Assembly: GCA_023424725.1 (NCBI GenBank)
Contig: JAFADQ010000302.1
Location: 1-13,103 of the forward strand
Source: Bacteroidota bacterium
GTDB lineage: Bacteria; Bacteroidota; Bacteroidia; Cytophagales; Hymenobacteraceae
Direction: 5' to 3'
DNA length: 13,103 nucleotides
The position numbers and the translations under genes were made by a program. Every line of letters starts with the position of its first letter. The first letter of the stretch is position 1. Positions 7,720 to 13,103 of this stretch are shown here, piece after piece. The notes under the pieces were generated by a model that worked only from the letters and a program-made list of their open reading frames with translations, searched no databases and had not been told where the DNA came from.

Positions 7720-7731
7720 ACACAAGAAGAA

Positions 7732-7767
7732 GTCCCGCGAAGTTATTTGCGGGGCTTTTTTGTTTTT
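7732..7767 (+). terminator. Intrinsic terminator of the helicase gene
   Basis: GTCCCGC (7732-7738) pairs with GCGGGGC (7749-7755), including one G-T pair, with a 10-base loop. It is followed by TTTTTTGTTTTT. It lies 39 bases after the helicase stop and works on the plus strand; the opposite side lacks a T-run. Confidence 0.85.
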
Positions 7768-7789
7768 AAGTTTAAGCGCAGGCAAAAAC

Positions 7790-8692
7790 CTATCTAACCG
7801 CAATAATTTGCCCCACACCAAATACCAGTACAAAACCAAGTGTAATTAAGGCAAGCTGTTTTAATAAAGGATCTATCTGCTGAGGGGTTTTTCCAGTTTG
7901 CACGGCAACTCCATGCCTTATAAGGGCGGGCACAACTGCTAAAAACAAAAATTTAGCATTACCTGCAGGGCTCAAAAACACGTACGCCAGAGCACAAATA
8001 ACTGCCAGCGAAAGCAAACTCCAATGGTAAAGTTTTGCCTGTTGCAACCCAATTCTAACGGGTATCGATTTTTTGCCGGCAATTTTGTCAGATTCTATAT
8101 CGCGGATATTATTTACATTTAATACGCCGTTTGCCAGGAAACCACACGATAAAGCCGGGAGCCACAAATACGGCGATACTTCTTTAGCCTGCAGAAAATA
8201 AGTACCCAACACGCCCACCAAGCCAAAAAAAAGCAGCACAAACACATCGCCAAGGCCGGCATAGCCATACGGGTTTTTACCCGCCGTGTACGATACCGAT
8301 GCCCAAATGGCCAGCAAACCCAGCACCACAAAACCTAAAAAATAGTACAGGGCCGTGGTGCCAAAAGCCTCCCACAAAAGCCAGATGCCCGATACGAAAG
8401 CTAAAAACGCGGTAACATACATGGCCATGCGCATGCTGCCAGACGATATTGCGCCCGATTGTACTGCCCGTTGCGGACCTTGCCGGTTAGCGCTATCAGC
8501 ACCATGAATGCTATCGCCGTAATCGTTGGCCAGGTTAGAGAGTATTTGCAGCAACAGAGTGGTAAGCGCGCAAAGCGCGATAACGAGGTAGTTTGCCACC
8601 CCGTGCGCATACGCCATCAGCCCTCCCATTAATATACTCGATAACGCTAGTGGCAGGGTGCGCAAACGAAAGGCCGAGATCCAGTGCTTCAA
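7790..8692 (-). CDS. menA: 1,4-dihydroxy-2-naphthoate polyprenyltransferase
   Basis: MenA joins a polyprenyl chain to 1,4-dihydroxy-2-naphthoate, giving demethylmenaquinone in the cytoplasmic membrane, for menaquinone-based respiration. The 300-residue protein shows the UbiA-superfamily layout: about eight or nine hydrophobic helices, a first Asp-rich motif NDYGD (56-60, with Asp66 following) that binds the prenyl diphosphate through Mg2+, and a second motif NNIRDIESDKIAGKKS with Asp198 and Asp202. The N-terminal signature WISAFRLRTLPLALSSI is characteristic of MenA rather than UbiA. The start is TTG at 8692: an in-frame TAA lies 12 bases upstream, no other start codon fits between, and the first internal Met is residue 22, after the signature. 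It converges on the helicase gene and is separated from the upstream peroxidase gene by a terminator, so it appears to be transcribed alone. Confidence 0.95.
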   Translation of the reverse strand: MKHWISAFRLRTLPLALSSILMGGLMAYAHGVANYLVIALCALTTLLLQILSNLANDYGDSIHGADSANRQGPQRAVQSGAISSGSMRMAMYVTAFLAFVSGIWLLWEAFGTTALYYFLGFVVLGLLAIWASVSYTAGKNPYGYAGLGDVFVLLFFGLVGVLGTYFLQAKEVSPYLWLPALSCGFLANGVLNVNNIRDIESDKIAGKKSIPVRIGLQQAKLYHWSLLSLAVICALAYVFLSPAGNAKFLFLAVVPALIRHGVAVQTGKTPQQIDPLLKQLALITLGFVLVFGVGQIIAVR

Positions 8693-8733
8693 TTTAATTA
8701 GAAATTAGGGATCAAAGGTAGAAAAAGGGCACG

Positions 8734-8777
8734 AAAAAACGGTCTTCAGTTGCTGCCCGCATTTCTGAAAGACCGTT
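8734..8777 (-). terminator. Intrinsic terminator after the first peroxidase gene (possibly bidirectional)
   Basis: AACGGTCTTCAG (8738-8749) pairs with CTGAAAGACCGTT (8765-8777), a 12-bp stem with one bulged base and a 15-base loop. On the minus strand it is followed by six Ts in total, and on the plus strand by ATTTTTATTT. It lies 139 bases past the peroxidase stop and before the menA start. Confidence 0.75.
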
Positions 8778-8823
8778 ATTTTTATTTAGGATAAATTGCC
8801 GAAAAGCTTTTCTAAAATTATTG

Positions 8824-8838
8824 TATTGCTTTGCAATA
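8824..8838. repeat. Small perfect hairpin in the peroxidase 3' region
   Basis: TATTGC-TTT-GCAATA is a perfect stem with a triloop, 79 bases after the first peroxidase stop codon and ahead of the main terminator. A perfect 12-bp palindrome, GAAAAGCTTTTC, lies next to it at 8801-8812. Both may simply add structure to the 3' untranslated region. Confidence 0.35.
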
Positions 8839-8916
8839 ATAACCGGTCCGCAGCCCGGTGTTACGTGATGCGCCACCTGATAATTTTGGAATTTGCGTTC
8901 CGGACTATAAATAATT

Positions 8917-9480
8917 TTACTTTATGGCAGCCAGAACTTCTTCGCTCATTGGTTTTACTTTAGATGGCCAGTACTTCACCAGCTTTCCTTTTTCGTCTAC
9001 CAGGTATTTGCAAAAATTCCAGCCGGGTTTTTCGTTGTTCCACCCGTTCAGGTGCGGGTCAGAAAGCCACTGATACAACGGGTGCGCATCTTTTCCTGTA
9101 ACAGATATTTTTTCCATCATCTGAAAATCGACACCGAAGTTTTTCTGGCAAAACTCGGCTATTTCTTCGTTGCTGCCCGGCTCTTGCCCGCCAAAATTAT
9201 TGGCCGGAAAACCGAGAATAACCAGTTTATCTCCGTGTTTTTTGTGTAGTTCCTGCAGTTCGGCATATTGTTTTGTGTAGCCACACTTGCTGGCCACGTT
9301 CACCAGCATTACTTTTTTGCCTTTGTAACGCATAAAGTTAATGGGCTGGCCATCTATAGAATTAAGCGTGAAATCGTAAAACGAAACCGAATGCGCAGGG
9401 GCTGTGGCGGCCATTTTTGCGGGTGCGGGAGCAGAAAAAAGATTAAGAAAGAATAGCGGAAGAAGTAATAGAAATTGCAT
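8917..9480 (-). CDS. Glutathione peroxidase family protein, probably thioredoxin-dependent and exported
   Basis: The protein reduces peroxides through a cysteine. From the ATG at 9480 it has 187 residues: a hydrophobic leader MQFLLLLPLFFLNLFSAPAPA (1-21) that looks like a signal peptide, then the Gpx fold. Motifs: NVASKCGYT with peroxidatic Cys66, LGFPANNFGGQEPG with Gln99, EIAEFCQ with Cys111, MEKISVTG, HPLYQWL, and WNFCKYL with Trp154 and Asn155. Cys66, Gln99, Trp154 and Asn155 form the expected catalytic tetrad, and Cys111 sits where the resolving cysteine of thioredoxin-dependent Gpx proteins such as yeast Gpx3 is found (45-46 residues after the first). This indicates thioredoxin-like reductants rather than glutathione. 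A longer in-frame extension to 9597 exists but lies within the repeat and has a poor start, so 9480 was chosen. A paralogue lies at 10934-11497. Confidence 0.92.
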   Translation of the reverse strand: MQFLLLLPLFFLNLFSAPAPAKMAATAPAHSVSFYDFTLNSIDGQPINFMRYKGKKVMLVNVASKCGYTKQYAELQELHKKHGDKLVILGFPANNFGGQEPGSNEEIAEFCQKNFGVDFQMMEKISVTGKDAHPLYQWLSDPHLNGWNNEKPGWNFCKYLVDEKGKLVKYWPSKVKPMSEEVLAAIK

Positions 9481-9538
9481 ACGATTTGGTTTTTTTGCCG
9501 GAGCTACAATACATAACCGGGAAAGTGCAGCTAAGTTA

Positions 9539-9546
9539 CAAAAATA
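9539..9546 (-). promoter_or_regulatory. Candidate Bacteroidota -7 element for the first peroxidase gene
   Basis: On the minus strand TATTTTTG matches TAnnTTTG, 58 bases before the ATG at 9480 and just downstream of the repeat copy at 9574-9610. No -33 TTG is visible at the expected spacing, so this is tentative. Confidence 0.25.
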
Positions 9547-9573
9547 AATGCAGGATTTTTGGTATTGAGCGCG

Positions 9574-9610
9574 AAAACGCTTCCAGGACCTGCGCACGCT
9601 GGAAGGATTT
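9574..9610 (+). repeat. REP-like hairpin, copy 1 (forward)
   Basis: The unit is AAAACGCTTCCAGG, an 8-base variable loop, then ACGCTGGAAGG and ATTT. CTTCCAG and CTGGAAG pair, and the flanking AAAAC and G(A)TTT extend the stem beyond a bulged G. It is the first of four copies in the window and lies upstream of the first peroxidase gene. Confidence 0.85.
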
Positions 9611-9667
9611 CGGGAAACCGCTAACTAAACCTGCAACATTATTAAAAAGGCGTGATAATGCCGGCTA

Positions 9668-9703
9668 AAAACCTTCCAGCGTCTTTGGACCTGGAAGCGT
9701 TTC
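9668..9703 (-). repeat. REP-like hairpin, copy 2 (reverse)
   Basis: Read on the minus strand: GAAACGCTTCCAGG, a 7-base loop (TCCAAAG), ACGCTGGAAGG, TTTT. It faces copy 1 head to head across 57 bases, and lies 65 bases after the channel gene stop, so the pair can also fold into one large stem. Confidence 0.85.
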
Positions 9704-9768
9704 AAAGTTGGCGCTACCCGGCATCCATTCAACATTTTAATGTTAAATCCCGACTTCAACAATCAACC

Positions 9769-10671
9769 TTACATCATATACTCATTATCAATAGGTTTTA
9801 CGGGTTCGGGAATGTTGTTTTTGCCCATGTCCTGGAGAAGGTTGATCTCGATGGTGCGGCAAATGCTGTCCATGGGAGTGTCGGTGGCCTGGTTCTCGAA
9901 GGGTTTCATAAGGCCAAGGCCGTTGTTGTAGGAGGCGAAAAAAACGAAGCCGATAACCCAGCCAAAAAGGATGGCCCAGTAACCGATAAGGTCGTGCAGC
10001 ACAACCGTGTTGAGAATGATGAAAAAGTAGATGGAGAGTTGCGTGAAATACACGTAACTGGTTGGGAAAACAGTGTTTTTGATGCGCTCACATTTGCCCA
10101 TGCTGTCGCAGTTTTTTACGATGAGCTGGTCCAACTCAAGGAAACGAAAACCGTCGATTAGGTTTTTATTTTGCAGCAGCGCCAGGTCTTTGCTTTGCAG
10201 CATGAGCAAGGCATTGGGCAGGTTGGCCAGGCCTTCGGTGGCGCGCACGTCGTCTTTAAAAACGAAGCGTTTATAGTCGCGGTTGTTGGTTTTGCGGAGC
10301 GAGGCGTTAAGGGCGTACACAAACCCGATTTGCCTGTATATCATGCGCTCTACAATGGACGTAATAAGTTCGTCTTTGGTGGCAACATACGAAAGCAAGC
10401 TGCGCGACCATGAACGAGAATCATTCACGATGGCGCCCCAGATAATGCGGGCTTCCCACCAGCGGTCGTAGGCCTGGTTGTTAGTAAACCCGATAAAAAA
10501 TGCCACGGCCGTACCGAGTACCGTAGGCACGAGCGGCGGAATGTAAAAGTGGCGATCTATGTAGCGGTCGTTAATAACGCAGGCGAGCGTGCAAACAATA
10601 ATAATGTACAGATCGAGGCGCCAGGTGCGGCGCAGGATTTGGGTCAGGGTCCAGTCTTCTTTTACCAGCAT
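9769..10671 (-). CDS. Bestrophin family (RFP-TM, UPF0187/YneE-like) ion channel
   Basis: Bestrophins are membrane channels, with anion- or cation-selective bacterial members, assembled as pentamers in the cytoplasmic membrane. The family core is clear: a first membrane helix at about 19-34 (LDLYIIIVCTLACVIN), a second at 45-62 ending in FFIGFTNNQAYDRWWEARIIWG (58-79), the highly characteristic N-x-x-A-Y-x-R-W-W-E-x-R pattern, and a C-terminal pair of helices at about 206-253 (YVYFTQLSIYFFIILN and GYWAILFGWVIGFVFF) followed by LGLMKPF. Length (300 residues) is normal. Isoleucine codons are unusual for this window: by my count 15 ATC, 12 ATT and only 2 ATA, against 1 ATC, 16 ATT and 14 ATA in the 496-aa gene at 522-2012. 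REP-like doublets lie on both sides. This suggests acquisition from elsewhere. Ion selectivity cannot be read here. Confidence 0.92.
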   Translation of the reverse strand: MLVKEDWTLTQILRRTWRLDLYIIIVCTLACVINDRYIDRHFYIPPLVPTVLGTAVAFFIGFTNNQAYDRWWEARIIWGAIVNDSRSWSRSLLSYVATKDELITSIVERMIYRQIGFVYALNASLRKTNNRDYKRFVFKDDVRATEGLANLPNALLMLQSKDLALLQNKNLIDGFRFLELDQLIVKNCDSMGKCERIKNTVFPTSYVYFTQLSIYFFIILNTVVLHDLIGYWAILFGWVIGFVFFASYNNGLGLMKPFENQATDTPMDSICRTIEINLLQDMGKNNIPEPVKPIDNEYMM

Positions 10672-10794
10672 ATAACTTACAGCAGCGCTGCAAAGGCCAA
10701 TTTATGGGGCGTTGCAGGTGGTTTCGGGGTTATACGGAAGAACAGGAAATTTATATGTTTGAGGTAGATTGTTGGTTGTTGAATTTAGTTCAGC

Positions 10795-10830
10795 AAAACG
10801 CTTCCAGGTCCGGGCACGCTGGAAGGTTTT
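10795..10830 (+). repeat. REP-like hairpin, copy 3 (forward)
   Basis: AAAACGCTTCCAGG, a 7-base loop (TCCGGGC), ACGCTGGAAGG, TTTT. AAAAC pairs with GTTTT and CTTCCAG with CTGGAAG around one bulged G, giving a 12-bp stem. It lies 123 bases upstream of the channel gene start. Confidence 0.85.
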
Positions 10831-10859
10831 ATAGTAACCATTCAGCAGGTGTTTCTTCA

Positions 10860-10896
10860 GAAACCTTCCAGCGTGCGCAGCTCCTGGAAGCGTTTT
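10860..10896 (-). repeat. REP-like hairpin, copy 4 (reverse)
   Basis: On the minus strand: AAAACGCTTCCAGG, an 8-base loop (AGCTGCGC), ACGCTGGAAGG, TTTC. It faces copy 3 across 29 bases; the outer 16 bases of the two copies are perfect complements. It lies 37 bases after the stop of the second peroxidase gene, so the pair could end its transcript. Confidence 0.85.
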
Positions 10897-10933
10897 GCCG
10901 GGTTTTACCTGATTTAAAATCCAGCTTATTATT

Positions 10934-11497
10934 CTACTTCTCCGCTCCTATGGCCTGCAGAATTTCTTTGCTCAAAGGCTTCACGCCCATGTTAAAATAA
11001 TGCGTGAGCTGGCCCTCTCCGTTTATGAGGTATTTGCAGAAATTCCACTCCGGTTCCTGGTCGTTCCAGCCGTTAAAATCTTTGCGCGAAAGCCAGCGGT
11101 AAAGCGGATGCTGGTCGGGCCCTTTTACCGAAATTTTTTCCATTACCGGAAACGTTACGCCGTAGTTTAGCTGGCAGAATTCGGCAATTTCTTTGTTTGT
11201 GCCGGGCTCTTGCTGCTTAAAGTTATTGGCCGGAAAACCGAGCAGCTGCACTTTATTGCTGTGCTGTTCGTGCAGCTTTTGCAACCCTTCGTATTGCGGC
11301 GTGAAACCGCATTTGCTGGCAACGTTGGTAATGAGCAATTGCCTGCCCCGGTAATCTTCCATATCTATGGCGTTGCCCTGCACATCGTACACCCGCAATT
11401 GGTAAAAATCTATAGGCGCTAACGGGGCATTTTTTGGCCGCTCCAGGGTTTTGCCTACACCAAATAAAGCGCCGGCCATAGAAAGTAAGTTTGCCAT
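10934..11497 (-). CDS. Glutathione peroxidase family protein, paralogue of the 8917-9480 gene
   Basis: With the ATG at 11497 this protein has 187 residues, exactly as its paralogue. Motifs: NVASKCGFT with peroxidatic Cys63, LGFPANNFKQQEPG with Gln96, EIAEFCQLNYGV with putative resolving Cys108, MEKISVKG, HPLYRWLS, NGWND and WNFCKYL with Trp151 and Asn152. The tetrad and the second cysteine indicate a thioredoxin-dependent peroxidase. The N-terminus (MANLLSMAGALFGVGK) is only weakly hydrophobic and lacks a clear signal peptide, so this copy may stay in the cytosol while the paralogue is exported; that split is inferred. An in-frame TTG at 11527 would add ten residues (MSQYPIPITK) but the ATG is preferred. 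Isoleucine codons (4 ATA, 4 ATT, 0 ATC) match the rest of the window. A terminator-like hairpin sits in its leader. Confidence 0.92.
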   Translation of the reverse strand: MANLLSMAGALFGVGKTLERPKNAPLAPIDFYQLRVYDVQGNAIDMEDYRGRQLLITNVASKCGFTPQYEGLQKLHEQHSNKVQLLGFPANNFKQQEPGTNKEIAEFCQLNYGVTFPVMEKISVKGPDQHPLYRWLSRKDFNGWNDQEPEWNFCKYLINGEGQLTHYFNMGVKPLSKEILQAIGAEK

Positions 11498-11524
11498 TTT
11501 GGTAATGGGTATTGGGTATTGAGA

Positions 11525-11556
11525 CAAAAACAGAGCAACTGATTAACCGCTGCTCT
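11525..11556 (-). terminator. Terminator-like hairpin in the leader of the second peroxidase gene
   Basis: On the minus strand AGAGCA (from 11556) pairs with TGCTCT (to 11532) around a 13-base loop, followed by GTTTTTG. It ends 28 bases before the ATG at 11497. It could be an attenuator or a back-up terminator for yebC read-through. The six-pair stem is short, so confidence is moderate. Confidence 0.4.
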
Positions 11557-11630
11557 TTGTTAAACTTATTTTTTTATGTTTTGTTCCGGATGATTTATGC
11601 GCGAACAGCCGCAATAAAAATCAAATTACA

Positions 11631-11667
11631 CAAAAGCCCAGCAGCTTATACAACAACCGGGCTTTTG
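11631..11667 (-). terminator. Intrinsic terminator of yebC
   Basis: CAAAAGCCC (11631-11639) and GGGCTTTTG (11659-11667) form a perfect 9-bp stem with a 19-base loop. It starts 19 bases after the yebC stop on the minus strand and the stem ends in TTTTG, with further T-rich sequence after it. Confidence 0.7.
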
Positions 11668-11686
11668 GTAATGGATTTTTCAGGAT

Positions 11687-12415
11687 TTATTCTTCGTCCT
11701 GGTGAGTGAATTGCAGCGTATGGTAAACGGCCTGCACATCGTCGTCTTCTTCCAGTTTGTCTATCAGCTTTAGCAGGTCTTCTTCCTGCTCTGCTGTTAC
11801 TTCTTTGGTAATGTTAGGAAAGCGCTGCAACTCAGAGCTGGTAACGTTAATTCCCAAATCTTCCAACGCTTTCTGCATAGCGCCAAAATCAGAGAATTCT
11901 GTGTAAATATGAATTTCGCCCTCTTCTTCCACTATATCTTCGGCTCCGGCATCTATCAGCTCCAGTTCCAGCTCTTCCAGGTTAATTCCTTCGCTTGGGA
12001 AACGGAAAACTCCCTTTCGGTCGAACATAAATTCTACCGAACCTGAGGTACCCAAAGAGCCGCCGGAACGGGTTAAGTGCATCCGAACGGCGGCAACGGT
12101 ACGGGTTGGGTTGTCGGTTGCGGTTTCTATTAAAAAAGCGATTCCGTGAGGGCCGTAGCCTTCGTATACTACTTCTGTAAAGTCTTTTTCGTCTTTGTTA
12201 GAGGCTTTTTTAATGGCCGCTTCTACGTTTGCCTTGGGCATGTTGGCGCCTTTGGCATTCTGTATGGCTACGCGCAGGCGGGTGTTGCTGTGCGGGTCGG
12301 GGCCGCCGGCTTTTACGGCCATGGCAATGTCTTTTCCTATGCGGGTAAAGGTTTTAGACATTTTGTCCCAACGCTTAAACTTGCGCGCCTTTCTAAACTC
12401 AAATGCTCTTCCCAT
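11687..12415 (-). CDS. yebC: YebC/PmpR family protein (TACO1 homologue)
   Basis: The 242-residue length and sequence match the YebC family, long annotated as DNA-binding regulators and more recently linked to translation. Recognisable segments are the basic N-terminus MGRAFEFRKARKFKRW, KTFTRIGKDIAMAVKAGGPDP (20-40), NTRLRVAIQNAKGANMPK, the YEGYGPHGIAFLIE strand-turn, the VAAVRMHLTRSGGSLGTSGSV segment, and the acidic C-terminus with LLKLIDKLEEDDDVQAVYHTL. The N-terminus begins MGRAFEFRK rather than the MAGHSKWANIKHRK of E. coli-type members, which is the usual form in Bacteroidota. The start ATG at 12415 gives that complete N-terminus. It is followed by its own terminator and preceded by a long repeat-bearing gap, so it is probably transcribed alone. 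Family assignment is firm; the molecular role in this organism is not shown. Confidence 0.95.
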   Translation of the reverse strand: MGRAFEFRKARKFKRWDKMSKTFTRIGKDIAMAVKAGGPDPHSNTRLRVAIQNAKGANMPKANVEAAIKKASNKDEKDFTEVVYEGYGPHGIAFLIETATDNPTRTVAAVRMHLTRSGGSLGTSGSVEFMFDRKGVFRFPSEGINLEELELELIDAGAEDIVEEEGEIHIYTEFSDFGAMQKALEDLGINVTSSELQRFPNITKEVTAEQEEDLLKLIDKLEEDDDVQAVYHTLQFTHQDEE

Positions 12416-12571
12416 CTGTAATTGGTAGTGATAGTTGGTATAAAGTAGTAAGATGATGGCGGCTTTTAAATTCGCTGCAATTGCTTACTCTTCGTTTTAT
12501 AAATTCTTGTTGTGTAAGGTACTCTGTTTCTTTCAGAAGATGAAATTACGGCAATTTTTCTTTTCTGAATC

Positions 12572-12602
12572 AGAATTTTCGGAATTTTAGAATTTTCGGA
12601 AT
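12572..12602 (+). repeat. Tandem 14-bp direct repeat, 17-bp period
   Basis: AGAATTTTCGGAAT occurs at 12572-12585 and again at 12589-12602, separated by TTT. It forms the left shoulder of the nested repeat element. Confidence 0.7.
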
Positions 12603-12617
12603 ATAAGGAGGCCCAAC

Positions 12618-12720
12618 CTCGCCCGCATCTTGCGGGTGTGAGCATTGTGTGGCATCTTGCCGCTTTTATTTAAAAAGGCCAGAGGCCTGCCGAAGCTCAC
12701 ACTCGCAAGATGCGGGCGAG
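12618..12720. repeat. 26-bp inverted repeat enclosing triloop hairpins (REP/MITE-like)
   Basis: The arms at 12618-12643 (CTCGCCCGCATCTTGC...) and 12695-12720 (...GCAAGATGCGGGCGAG) are complementary at 25 of 26 positions, with a 51-base centre. The element holds four small hairpins with three-base loops: CCCGCA-TCT-TGCGGG (12622-12636), GGCA-TCT-TGCC (12651-12661), AGGCC-AGA-GGCCT (12676-12688) and CGCA-AGA-TGCG (12704-12714). The loops run TCT, TCT, AGA, AGA, mirroring the overall symmetry. GC content is much higher than the flanks. A mobile or repetitive extragenic element is the best explanation; a terminator for the gene at 12814 is an additional possibility. Confidence 0.85.
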
Positions 12721-12813
12721 GGCGCCGGGTGTTGAATAAAACTCCGGCTCGTTCACACATTTCTGCAAACTCTAAATTCTGATTGGCTCCGCCGAACTTC
12801 GCTTCAGAAAAAT

Positions 12814-13103
12814 TTATTCTTCCAGCTTTGCTTCGGCGTGGTGGTGCCCAAAGCAGGAATGGCCAAAATTAAGTTCATCAAGATACAACATGGCTTCGTC
12901 TTCGCGCGATTTGTGCGTGCCTTTCTGGTATTGTAATTCTTCTTCTTTTAGCCGTTTTAACTCTGCTTCAGAAATTCCGTCTACCAAACTTGTAAGATCG
13001 GGCTGCCCGGCATCTACCCAGCAGGTGTACCAGAAGTTACCCACCATTTGCACGCTGCGGCGCATGTGGCGCTCTACCTGCCCGGCCAGCATTTGGTGGT
13101 ATG
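12814..13103 (-). CDS. Probable zinc-dependent phospholipase C / S1-P1 nuclease-like protein, C-terminal part (5' end outside window)
   Basis: The frame is open to the right edge, so about the last 96 residues are visible; the first ATG inside the window (13092) is internal. The visible sequence reads YHQMLAGQVERHMRRSVQMVG, then NFWYTCWVDAGQPDL, a charged helical segment (SEAELKRLKEEELQYQKG) and a His-rich end, GHSCFGHHHAEAKLEE. The stretch ending in WYTCWVDAGQPDL is what I recall from the C-terminus of Bacteroidota proteins annotated as zinc-dependent phospholipase C family, related to S1/P1 nucleases, whose zinc ligands lie in the missing N-terminal part. The substrate cannot be named. The terminal CFGHHH cluster might bind metal. 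The assignment rests on a remembered tail sequence, so it is moderate. Confidence 0.6.
   Translation of the reverse strand, partial: YHQMLAGQVERHMRRSVQMVGNFWYTCWVDAGQPDLTSLVDGISEAELKRLKEEELQYQKGTHKSREDEAMLYLDELNFGHSCFGHHHAEAKLEE

Larger units (their letters stand above)
12568..12784. repeat. Possible MITE-like unit bounded by 11-bp inverted repeats
   Basis: AATCAGAATTT (12568-12578) and AAATTCTGATT (12774-12784) are perfect reverse complements that enclose the 26-bp palindrome. They may be the terminal repeats of a small non-autonomous element about 217 bp long. The arms are AT-rich and short, and no clear target-site duplication was found, so the boundary call is tentative. Confidence 0.35.
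12416..12813. other. 398-base gene-free region containing a nested repeat element
   Basis: No convincing coding frame was found here. The left 130 bases are AT-rich and should hold the yebC promoter, but no clear Bacteroidota promoter pair could be picked. The centre (12568-12784) holds the nested inverted repeats listed separately. The right end abuts the stop codon of the partial gene at 12814, so any terminator of that gene must lie within the repeat element. Confidence 0.7.

Noticed and set aside
7275..7723. Several long open frames overlapping the 3' end of the helicase gene on both strands
   Set aside because: They are by-products of the GC-rich Gly/Arg/Asn tail coding sequence, have low-complexity translations, and overlap a gene with a complete motif set.
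9481..9597. A 39-residue N-terminal extension of the first peroxidase (start near 9597)
   Set aside because: It would remove the signal peptide from the N-terminus and runs into the repeat copy at 9574-9610. The ATG at 9480 gives a normal leader and the same length as the paralogue.
9652..10161. A 169-residue plus-strand frame opposite the channel gene
   Set aside because: It lies antisense to a bestrophin gene with clear family motifs, begins inside the repeat region and has no recognisable domain.
12618..12720. Possible CRISPR array or tRNA-like structure
   Set aside because: There are only two long arms in inverted orientation, no regularly spaced direct repeats, and no cloverleaf or CCA-end geometry.

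Overview
The window looks like chromosomal DNA of a Bacteroidota bacterium, most likely Cytophagales and perhaps Hymenobacteraceae. The family assignment is an inference from protein style, not proven. The supporting signs are a TlpA-type thiol-disulfide oxidoreductase, a diadenylate-cyclase-like protein of a kind I associate with Bacteroidota, menaquinone synthesis (MenA), an RhlE-type DEAD-box helicase with a long Gly/Arg/Asn tail, frequent ATA and rare ATC isoleucine codons in most genes, and two genes forced to start at TTG.

Layout. At 1-471 (+) is the 3' end of a thioredoxin-fold gene. A strong hairpin (477-516) follows, and six bases after it starts a 496-aa protein (522-2012, +) whose C-terminus aligns with the DisA/CdaA diadenylate cyclase domain but has a changed catalytic motif. 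It converges, 10 bases apart, on a minus-strand block: an unknown protein (2023-2691), a class III CoA-transferase (2788-4008), a glycerophosphodiester phosphodiesterase (4079-4915) and a second unknown protein (5103-6047). An AT-rich divergent region (6048-6294) with a spaced GC-rich inverted repeat precedes the DEAD-box helicase (6295-7692, +), which ends at a clear terminator and faces menA (7790-8692, -).

From 8917 to 11497 there is a nested arrangement on the minus strand: an exported glutathione peroxidase paralogue, a bestrophin-family anion channel, and a second glutathione peroxidase paralogue. Each of the two gaps around the channel gene holds a head-to-head pair of one REP-like hairpin, so there are four copies of the same 36-37 bp unit. 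The channel gene also uses isoleucine codons very differently from its neighbours (mostly ATC, almost no ATA), which suggests it was acquired separately. After this come yebC (11687-12415, -), a 398-base gene-free region (12416-12813) dominated by a near-perfect 26-bp inverted repeat enclosing smaller triloop hairpins, and the C-terminal part of a probable zinc-dependent phospholipase C-like protein running off the right edge.

The functional links that can be supported are modest. The thiol-disulfide oxidoreductase and the two thioredoxin-type peroxidases all belong to thiol-based redox chemistry. The remaining genes are mostly single transcription units. The most notable items are the diadenylate-cyclase-like protein with RFN in place of RHR, the REP-like doublets bracketing a codon-atypical channel gene between two peroxidase paralogues, and the repeat element at 12568-12784.
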